DNA from: Brachybacterium sillae
Lineage (GTDB): Bacteria; Actinomycetota; Actinomycetes; Actinomycetales; Dermabacteraceae
NCBI RefSeq assembly: GCF_025028335.1
Contig: NZ_JAFEUW010000001.1
Coordinates: forward strand, 992,001 to 1,056,000
Reading direction: 5' to 3'
Length of the DNA stretch: 64,000 bases
Part shown: piece by piece, positions 54,513 through 64,000 of the stretch
How positions within the stretch are numbered: the first letter of the stretch is position 1
Layout: each line of letters opens with the position of its first letter
Notes under the pieces: generated by a model
Told to the model about the DNA's origin: nothing
Database searches by the model: none
What the model saw: the letters and a program-made list of their open reading frames with translations, nothing else
Made by a program: the position numbers and the translations under genes

Positions 54513-55217
54513 TCACAGCGGCCAGGCGAGGGGTGCGTCGGGGGTGCGGCCCTGCCGCTCCAGGAACCGGTTGAAGTTCTCCGCCCAGTCGCGGTGCCAC
54601 TCCCCCTGGCGGCGGAACAGCTCGTCCAGCGGCATCTCGGCGATCTCCGGGTGGCGGGCGGCGAGGGCCCGCAGCACATCCAGGGTGGAGGAGACGTCGA
54701 CGTCGGCGGTGTGGAGGCGGCCGTCCTGTTCCACCCCGTAGTGGGCCATGAGGTCGACGAGCTTGCGCTTGCCCTTGCGGAAGCGGTCGACGCCGCGGTC
54801 GATCACCAGCGGGTCGATCACCGGCGCGATCTCCCGGCCGAGCCGCTCACGCAGCGTCGGCAACCCACACCGGGCGAGATCGGCCTCGAGGATCTGCAGG
54901 TCGAAGGATCCGTTGTACGCGACGATCGGCACGTCCTGCTCGAGCGCGCGCGCCAGGAGCGCGGCGACCTCGTCGAGCGCCTCGGCGGGCGGGAGGCCGT
55001 GGGCGCGCACATGCGCGTCTGAGATGCCGTGCACCGCCTGCGCGGCCTCGGGGATCGCGACGCCGGGGTCGATCAGCCAGGTGGCGACGGTCTCGCCGTC
55101 GCGGCCGGGGGCGACGGAGTACACCAGGGCGACGGTGATGATGCGGTCGGTGGTGACGTCGGTTCCGGTGGTCTCGGTGTCGAAGCCGAGCAGCGGGCGG
55201 TCCAGCCAGGAGGTCAT
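54513..55217 (-). CDS. DnaQ-like 3'-5' exonuclease
   Basis: This 234-residue protein has the DEDDh exonuclease motifs: GFDTETTG (residues 11-18), VAYNGSFDLQIL (about 98-109), and LHTADVDVSSTLDVL (about 170-184) with His and Asp. It may proofread or trim DNA or RNA. A TACCCT hexamer lies 6 bases before the ATG, inside the last codons of the preceding gene, and the ATG overlaps that gene's stop by 4 bases. I reject the frame to 55418. Confidence 0.88.
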   Translation of the reverse strand: MTSWLDRPLLGFDTETTGTDVTTDRIITVALVYSVAPGRDGETVATWLIDPGVAIPEAAQAVHGISDAHVRAHGLPPAEALDEVAALLARALEQDVPIVAYNGSFDLQILEADLARCGLPTLRERLGREIAPVIDPLVIDRGVDRFRKGKRKLVDLMAHYGVEQDGRLHTADVDVSSTLDVLRALAARHPEIAEMPLDELFRRQGEWHRDWAENFNRFLERQGRTPDAPLAWPL

Positions 55218-55594
55218 GGGGTCAGGGTAGATCCGGGCGCGGTCAGCAGCATCAGCACCGTCAACAGCCCGAACAGGATCACCGGCGCGAGGATCGCCAG
55301 CACGATCGCCGTGACCGGACGGCCGGGGCGCTCCCCCCGCACCAGGGCGGCGATGGCGGCGCCGATGCCGAACAGCCCCAGGCCGCTCCACAGCAGGGTG
55401 AGGGCCCCGAGCGCCCACACCAGGGTCTGGTACCAGGTGGGGGTGTCGGTCAGCAGGCGCCCGTGCGCGGCCTCCATCGGCCCGGCGGTGGCGCCAATGA
55501 TCCCGGCGCAGAGCAACCCGCCGAGCAGGGCGATGATCACGGCGGTGAGGGCACGGCGGCCCCAGCGGTCGGTGGGCGGGGGTGCGGTGCTCAT
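55214..55594 (-). CDS. Three-helix membrane protein of unknown function
   Basis: This 126-residue protein has three or four hydrophobic stretches (about 18-38, 55-78, 92-118) and ends Gly-Ser-Thr-Leu-Thr-Pro. No family recognised. I start at the ATG at 55594 because TAGGTT lies 7 bases upstream; the GTG at 55612 would overlap that hexamer. Its C-terminal codons contain the promoter hexamer of the exonuclease gene. It lies 54 bases beyond the guaB stop on the same strand. Confidence 0.72.
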   Translation of the reverse strand: MSTAPPPTDRWGRRALTAVIIALLGGLLCAGIIGATAGPMEAAHGRLLTDTPTWYQTLVWALGALTLLWSGLGLFGIGAAIAALVRGERPGRPVTAIVLAILAPVILFGLLTVLMLLTAPGSTLTP

Positions 55595-55648
55595 GGCTTC
55601 CAACCTATCCACCGGCCATGCGCAGCGGCGAGGGGGACGCCCCGTCCG

Positions 55649-57866
<2,218 letters not shown>

Positions 57867-57870
<4 letters not shown>

Positions 57871-58796
57871 GGCTCCAGGCTACGGGGGCTGGCCAGGTCG
57901 CGTGGCTCCCCCGTGATCGGGTCGGTGAAGGCGAGTTCCGCCGCGAGCAGCCGCAGCGGCCCCTCGGCCGCGAGCACGGCCTCGGCGTCCCTCACCTGCG
58001 GGTACAGCGGATCTCCCACGATGCCCCAGCCGCGCGAGGCGAGTTGCAGGCGCAGCTGATGGGTGCGCCCCGTCTGCGGGACCAGCTCCACCTCGGCGCG
58101 TCCGTCCCCCACCGCCACCACGCGCAGCCGTGTCCGCGCGTTCGGTGCGCCCGTCTCGACGCGCGCTTGCAGCACGCTGCGGTCCTTGACCAGCCGGTCC
58201 TCCAGCAGCATGTCGGCACCCAGGGGCAGGGTCTCGTCGGCCACCACGACGGCCCGATACACCTTGCGCACCCTTCGCTGCGCGAACAGGTCCTGGTAGG
58301 CGGAGCGTTCCTCCCGACGGCAGGAGAAGGCGAGCACCCCCGCGGTGGGACGGTCCAGGCGGTGGATCGGGGCGAGGTCCTCCAGACCCGTGCTCTGCCG
58401 CAGGCGCACGAGCGCAGAGCGCAGCACGTGCTCACCGCGGGGCATGGTCGCCACCCCGTGGGGTTTGTCGATCACCAGCAGGTGCTCGTCGTGCAGCAGG
58501 ATCGGCAGCTCTGGTTGATCTGCTCGAGGTTCGGGCCGCAGTTCGCGGTGGAACCAGAGCTCATCGCCGGTGCGGGCCGGATCATCCGCCGTCCAGGGGC
58601 TCCCGTCGGCCCGCACGATCTCCCCACGGGCGAAACGCTCTGTGAGCGGTCGGGCGGCGGGATCGAGCACAGGCGGGAACCGCTCGGCGAGCACCGTGAA
58701 CGCGGTGCCCTGTACGTGCGGGCCCAGGCGCAGCCGCACCGGGTCCAGTCCGTCGCGCTGCGGCAGCGGCGGCCGGGGCCGCGGCCGCCGGCTCAC
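57867..58796 (-). CDS. RluA-family pseudouridine synthase
   Basis: This 309-residue enzyme has an N-terminal region of about 100 residues and a catalytic RluA-type domain with IHRLDRPTAGVLAF (catalytic Asp, about residue 150) and KVYRAVV. The NH2 part resembles, but does not clearly match, an S4 domain. It would make pseudouridine in rRNA or tRNA. It overlaps the genes on both sides by 4 bases, GTGA before and ATGA after. Confidence 0.9.
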
Positions 58797-59485
58797 AGGC
58801 CCCAGATGATGAAGGTGAGGACGTTGTGGGCCACGTAGAACAGGGCGACCACCGCGAACACCAGGCCGGGGCGGCGGTCGGTGACGGCGAGGGCGTGCGG
58901 CACATGCTCGTTGACCTCGGCAGGGGTGGCGCGTTCGATGCGCTCGACCTCGACGCCATGCTCCTCGGCGCGGCGCACCAGGGCGGCCTGGGCGGTGCGG
59001 CTGAAGAAGCGGCCGCCGATGGCCACCGGCTCGGCCTCGGTCCCCGTCTGCACCAGCACCAGGTCATGGGAGCGGGCGGGGCCGTCGAGCTCCTCGGCGC
59101 CGCGGCGCACGACGTCGACCACATCGACCACGCGGCGCACCTGCGACCATTCGGCCCGCACGGTGCGGCGGAACAGCCCGCGCAGCACCAGCCCACGGTC
59201 ATCCACCGTCAGCCAGGTGGTGACGATCCGCGCGACCATCACCAGCGTCGCCAGCACCACCAGCATCCACACGATCAGCGGGAGGGTGAACACCAGGTCA
59301 TGGAACAGTCGCGGGTCGTTCCACAGGCGCTGCCCGATGAAGCTGATGATCACCAGGAACTCGAGCGCCAGGGCGAAGACCACTGCCGCCACCAGGGCCG
59401 CGATCACCGCGGCCGGGGGTGGCCCGAACACGCGGCTCGAGGTGCGGTCCCTGCGCTGGTCGGACAGCTCAGCGGTGTCGCTCAC
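58793..59485 (-). CDS. PH-domain (bPH2-like) membrane protein
   Basis: This 230-residue protein has two membrane helices (about residues 25-50 and 65-90), a bacterial PH-like domain (about 92-170, LTVDDRGLVLRGLFRRTVRAEW) and a C-terminal helix. Function is unknown. I start at the GTG at 59485, which has AGGAGG 10 bases ahead. The ATG at 59539 is rejected because it overlaps a TACGAT -10 hexamer that would give a leader of about 40 bases. It heads a four-gene operon ending in guaB. Confidence 0.8.
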   Translation of the reverse strand: MSDTAELSDQRRDRTSSRVFGPPPAAVIAALVAAVVFALALEFLVIISFIGQRLWNDPRLFHDLVFTLPLIVWMLVVLATLVMVARIVTTWLTVDDRGLVLRGLFRRTVRAEWSQVRRVVDVVDVVRRGAEELDGPARSHDLVLVQTGTEAEPVAIGGRFFSRTAQAALVRRAEEHGVEVERIERATPAEVNEHVPHALAVTDRRPGLVFAVVALFYVAHNVLTFIIWGL

Positions 59486-59541
59486 GGTGGGAGCCTCCTG
59501 GGGCGGACGGATGGTGGCGGGTTCATCGTAGGCGCGCACGG

Positions 59542-59576
59542 CGACGCCCCGCCCACACGGGGTGGACGGGGCGTCG
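59542..59576. terminator. Hairpin terminator after groEL
   Basis: A 9-10-bp stem (CGACGCCCCG at 59542-59551 with CGGGGCGTCG at 59567-59576) has an inner CCAC/GTGG stem. It lies 26 bases beyond the groEL stop and before the divergently ended PH operon promoter. Confidence 0.75.
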
Positions 59577-59601
59577 GCCAGTCGGTCGGGCGGCGGGAGG
59601 A

Positions 59602-61489
<1,888 letters not shown>

Positions 61490-61604
61490 GCGGGTTCACT
61501 CCTTCACGTGAGAGGTCAGGACGTCGGCGGTGCCGACGTCGGGAGACGTGGTCCCGGTCCAGGCCGTCGTCGCGGTGCCGACCGGGTGGGACCCCGAGGC
61601 AGCT

Positions 61605-61631
61605 CTGGCACTCTCGCCGGAGGACTGCCAA
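61605..61631 (-). promoter_or_regulatory. CIRCE operator 2 (downstream) of groES-groEL
   Basis: CTGGCACTC, 9 bases, GACTGCCAA; one mismatch from a perfect CIRCE inverted repeat. It lies just after the predicted -10, near or after the transcription start, so HrcA bound here could block elongation. Confidence 0.85.
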
Positions 61632-61639
61632 CGCACGCC

Positions 61640-61668
61640 ACTCTAGGGCCGCTCTGGCACTCGTGCAA
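61640..61668 (-). promoter_or_regulatory. Promoter of groES-groEL
   Basis: On the minus strand TTGCAC (61668 to 61663), a 17-base spacer and TAGAGT (61645 to 61640) make a classic sigma-70-type promoter. The -35 lies inside the spacer of the upstream CIRCE. Confidence 0.8.
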
Positions 61669-61680
61669 GGCGAGTGCCAA
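61654..61680 (-). promoter_or_regulatory. CIRCE operator 1 (upstream) of groES-groEL
   Basis: CTGGCACTC, 9 bases, GAGTGCCAA matches the CIRCE repeat bound by HrcA, with arms complementary except at the outermost base. HrcA bound here would cover the -35. Confidence 0.92.
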
Positions 61681-61789
61681 CCGCTCTCGCCCAGGGCGTA
61701 GCGACGCAGGTCACGGGATTCTGGTGAGGTGCACGACGAAATGTCCGCACCGCTGGCGCCCCGAAAGGTCACGATGCGATAACGGAGTC

Positions 61790-61954
61790 ATGAGCCGCAT
61801 CCTCCGCACCGCCCGTGAAACCCTCCGTCTCTCCCATGACCGTCGCGACCGCCGTGAGGACACCACCCCCGCGGGGCGCCGCGGCCAGGCCGGCGCCTCC
61901 GTCATGTACGCGCACACCGCGCGCGGCGGCATCGGCCTGGGCATGGGGCGCTGA
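61790..61954 (+). CDS. Small basic protein, 54 residues
   Basis: A short frame with CGGAG before the ATG. The product is rich in Arg and ends in Gly-rich GGIGLGMGR. It begins MSRILRTARETLRLSHDRRD and has no membrane helix. No family known to me. It ends 9 bases before the convergent phosphoesterase stop. The gene call rests on the ribosome site and intact frame only. Confidence 0.45.
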   Translation: MSRILRTARETLRLSHDRRDRREDTTPAGRRGQAGASVMYAHTARGGIGLGMGR

Positions 61955-61963
61955 GCCCCTCCC

Positions 61964-62833
61964 TCACCGACCCGCGGCGTCGATGATCGCCTGCACCTCC
62001 TGCGGGCCGAAGCGGTAGACCGGGCGCGATGCGTCGCGCAGCGTGTCCCCCGCGTTCGGCCACACGGAGGTGGCGATCCTCGGCGCCGCATCGTCATCGG
62101 GCAGCTCCACCAGGCTCGCCCCCGACAGCGGCAGCGAGATCTCCTCGTCCCCGCTGGCGCCCACCGGGTCGACCACATTGGTGATGCCGGGGGCCACATG
62201 CACCGGCACCCCTCCCACGGTGCCGCCCATCGCATGGTGGTAATGGCCGGCGAGCACGATCCGCACATCACTGTCCGCGATCACCGCGGCGAGGTCACCC
62301 GGTTCCGCGAGCTCCAGGGAGCGCAGCATCCGCGTGGCCGCCGCGACCGGCGGATGGTGCAGCAGCAGCACGGTGCCGCGGCCCCCCGGGGCGGGCTGCG
62401 CCAGCACGGCACGCAGCCACTCGAGCTGTTCCGGCTCCAGGCGGCCCCACCCGGCCCCCGGCACCGTCGTGTCGAGCACCACCGCACGGCCTCCGCCGGG
62501 CAGGTCCACGACTCGGTCCTGCCACGGCCCGCCGTGGTCCCCGGGGCCGGCCACCTCCGCGTACCGGGCGGGCACGTCGTGGTTGCCCATGGCGATGGCG
62601 AGCTGCGCGCCGAGGCGCTGCGCGAGCGGCTCCAGCAGGGCGTGCAGCCGCCGGTAGCTCTCCACCGTGCCGTCCTCGGAGGCGTCCCCGGTGTGCGCCA
62701 CCAGGTCCACCGCGCCGAGCGGCGCGAGGCGGTCGATCACCCCGGCGAGGGCGGCGGCGGTGTCGATGCGGTCGTAGTGCCGGACACCGCCGGGCCCGAA
62801 CAGATGGGTGTCGGTCAGGTGCAGGATGCGCAT
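61964..62833 (-). CDS. Calcineurin-like metallophosphoesterase (CpdA-type)
   Basis: This 289-residue enzyme has the metal-binding motifs LHLTDTHLF (residues 4-12), VAHTGDASEDG, AMGNHDVPARY, LLLHHPPV and VLAGHYHHAM, as in class III cyclic-nucleotide phosphodiesterases (CpdA). It could hydrolyse cAMP or another phosphodiester. A TAGGCT hexamer is 6 bases before the ATG. It lies downstream of moaE on the same strand but probably has its own promoter. Confidence 0.9.
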   Translation of the reverse strand: MRILHLTDTHLFGPGGVRHYDRIDTAAALAGVIDRLAPLGAVDLVAHTGDASEDGTVESYRRLHALLEPLAQRLGAQLAIAMGNHDVPARYAEVAGPGDHGGPWQDRVVDLPGGGRAVVLDTTVPGAGWGRLEPEQLEWLRAVLAQPAPGGRGTVLLLHHPPVAAATRMLRSLELAEPGDLAAVIADSDVRIVLAGHYHHAMGGTVGGVPVHVAPGITNVVDPVGASGDEEISLPLSGASLVELPDDDAAPRIATSVWPNAGDTLRDASRPVYRFGPQEVQAIIDAAGR

Positions 62834-62855
62834 GCCCCGAGCCTAGGGGCCGACC

Positions 62856-63377
62856 CTAGAGGGAGCCGAGCCACTCCTGGGAGCCGTCCCCGAACTCCTG
62901 ATGCTTCCAGATCGGCAGCCGCCGTTTGACAGTGTCGATGAGATCGTCGAGGGCAGCGATGGCGAGCTTGCGGTGCCCGGAGGCGACGGCCACGGCGAGC
63001 GCCACCTCCCCCACCCGCAACGGCCCGACGCGATGCTCCACAGCGATGAGCACGTCCTGGTAGCGTTCGGCGATCTCCTCGGCGACCTCACGGGCGACGC
63101 GACCGGCCTCGGGGTGCGCCTCATAGCTGAGGGCGACGACGTCGCGGCCCTCGTCGTGGTCGCGCACCACTCCGTCGAAGGTGACGACGGCGCCGCAGCG
63201 CACATCGGCCACCCGGGGGGCGAGCTCGGCGGCGGCGACAGGGGCGGTGCCGACAGCGGCGTGCCGCACCCGCTCCGCAACGCTCCCCAGGGGCGGGTCG
63301 TCCCCCACCCGCAGGGTCTGCGGATCTCCGGTGAACAGGGGCCCGCCGCCGTGGGGGTCGTGGTGGTGGTGAGTCAC
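62856..63377 (-). CDS. moaE: Molybdopterin synthase large subunit
   Basis: This 173-residue subunit places sulphur into precursor Z to make molybdopterin. The MoaE core begins near residue 55 (ADVRCGAVVTFDGVVRDHDEG), includes LSYEAHPEAG, VEHRVGPLRVGEVALAVAV and the late KRRLPIWKHQ with the catalytic Lys. The first 40 residues are an extension with several His. The GTG overlaps the mogA-like stop by 4 bases. The small subunit MoaD is not seen here. Confidence 0.92.
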   Translation of the reverse strand: MTHHHHDPHGGGPLFTGDPQTLRVGDDPPLGSVAERVRHAAVGTAPVAAAELAPRVADVRCGAVVTFDGVVRDHDEGRDVVALSYEAHPEAGRVAREVAEEIAERYQDVLIAVEHRVGPLRVGEVALAVAVASGHRKLAIAALDDLIDTVKRRLPIWKHQEFGDGSQEWLGSL

Positions 63378-63937
63378 TGGTGGCCCTCGCCGTCGCGCTG
63401 TGCGAGCAGGTGGTCCAGCAGCGGGTCCAGCACGGCGATGCCGTCCTTCACGCCGCCGCGGGAACCGGGCAGGTTGACCACCAGAGAACGACCGGCCATC
63501 CCGGCGACGCCGCGGCTGAGCAGCGCGGCCATCTTCTGGGAGGCGCCGCGGCGGCGGATCTCCTCGAGGATCCCGGGCAGGGGGCGGTCGACGAACGGCT
63601 CGGTCTCCTCCGGGGTGCGGTCATCGGGGGTGATTCCGGTACCGCCGGAGGTGATGACCACGTCGGCGGCCTCCCCCAGAGCGGCGCGCAGGGCGTCGCC
63701 GACAGCGGGGCCGTCGGGCACCACCACGGGCCCGGTCACCTCGAGGCCACGCCCGCGCAGCCAGTCGACCAGCAGCGGGCCGGTGCGGTCCTCGTAGGTG
63801 CCGTCGGCGGCGCGGGTGGAGGCGATCACCACGTGCGCGGTGCCGACCAGGGCGGCTGCCGTCTGCGTCTCGTCGCGGGCGTGGCAGTCGGCGTCGGTGC
63901 GGGCGCGGGTGCGGTCGCGCGGATCCTCGGTGCTCAC
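63374..63937 (-). CDS. MoaB/MogA-family molybdopterin adenylyltransferase
   Basis: This 187-residue protein contains the MoCF-binding fold: VVIASTRAADGTYEDRTGPLL (about residues 36-56), VVITSGGTGITPDDRTPEET and VNLPGSRGGVKDGI. MogA-type enzymes adenylate molybdopterin; MoaB is close, so the exact member is uncertain. The N-terminal 30 residues are an Asp/Arg/Thr-rich extension. GTG start overlaps the stop of the upstream partial gene by 4 bases; moaE follows with a 4-base overlap. Confidence 0.9.
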   Translation of the reverse strand: MSTEDPRDRTRARTDADCHARDETQTAAALVGTAHVVIASTRAADGTYEDRTGPLLVDWLRGRGLEVTGPVVVPDGPAVGDALRAALGEAADVVITSGGTGITPDDRTPEETEPFVDRPLPGILEEIRRRGASQKMAALLSRGVAGMAGRSLVVNLPGSRGGVKDGIAVLDPLLDHLLAQRDGEGHQ

Positions 63938-64000
63938 TGGTCCTCCTCACGGTGCCAGTCGCCGCTGCGGCCCCCGGATTTCGCCAGCACCCGGGTGCCG
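63934..64000 (-). CDS. moaC: C-terminal end of a MoaC-like protein (cut by window edge)
   Basis: Only the last 21 residues are inside the window: RVLAKSGGRSGDWHREEDQ and stop. The KSGGRSG run is typical of the MoaC C-terminus, which works with MoaA in the first step of molybdopterin synthesis. Position directly before mogA/moaE supports this. The start lies outside. Confidence 0.6.
   Translation of the reverse strand, partial: GTRVLAKSGGRSGDWHREEDQ

Noticed and set aside
59486-59539. ATG at 59539 as start of the PH-domain gene
   Set aside because: The first codons overlap a TACGAT promoter hexamer, and a strong AGGAGG precedes the GTG at 59485.
62856-64000. Molybdopterin genes as partners of the nitrite reductase
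   Set aside because: Copper nitrite reductase does not need molybdenum cofactor, and the loci are 37 kb apart.

Overview
The window is dense, very GC-rich chromosomal DNA with about 55 protein genes, one tRNA and almost no mobile DNA. High GC, GTG/TTG starts, DtxR, BldC, DUF3073/DUF3151/DUF3817, GuaB3 and DUF222-HNH proteins point to an actinobacterium of the order Micrococcales. A member of the Dermabacteraceae such as Brachybacterium is my best guess, but that is inference. No phage, integrase, insertion sequence or CRISPR array was seen.

Layout. 1-7.1 kb: a pair of dynamin-like GTPases, an AcuC deacetylase and a TrkH/TrkA potassium uptake pair. 7.1-14.6 kb: ProC, a DUF222-HNH nuclease, a GNAT enzyme, and a large helicase-nuclease protein that has lost its ATPase motifs and is split by a one-base frameshift. 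14.6-20.1 kb: a DeoR regulator, CopC, tRNA-Arg(CCT), a membrane protein, an NlpC/P60 wall hydrolase, a DtxR regulator and a secreted nuclease. 20.1-26.4 kb: a CPBP protease, succinyl-CoA synthetase (sucCD), and a membrane copper nitrite reductase fusion whose gene is bracketed by a 29-bp direct repeat. 26.4-31.7 kb: a UvrD/PcrA helicase, a flippase-like protein, an alpha/beta hydrolase that appears to start at CTG, BldC and DUF3073. 31.7-37.5 kb: purine genes purF, purM and purA with cutC and small companions. 37.5-46 kb: a kinase-like protein, Dtd, phosphoglycerate mutase, a Tat-secreted protein, a HerA-like ATPase, acyltransferases and a DUF559 protein. 46-59.5 kb: guaA, SURF1, pta-ackA, guaB3, an exonuclease, guaB and a pseudouridine synthase operon. 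59.5-64 kb: groES-groEL with two CIRCE operators, a phosphoesterase and molybdopterin genes.

How the genes work together. Purine synthesis dominates the second half: purF, purM and purA, plus guaB, guaB3 and guaA, lie in several separate transcription units. Central metabolism is represented by sucCD, gpm and the acetate pathway pta-ackA. Copper and nitrogen-oxide chemistry is represented by CopC, SURF1 and the NirK fusion, which the moa genes do not serve because Cu-nitrite reductase does not use molybdenum.

The most pervasive signal is regulatory. At least 27 genes have a -10 hexamer of TANNNT type placed 6-9 bases (mostly 6) before the ATG or GTG, the layout of leaderless transcripts. Within operons, genes are instead joined by 4-bp ATGA/GTGA overlaps. 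I used both patterns to choose starts, and they often differ from the longest reading frame. The most promising unusual items are the repeat-bracketed nitrite reductase, the ATPase-dead helicase-nuclease, the CTG start, the promoters embedded in gene overlaps, and a long intergenic palindrome near 46 kb.
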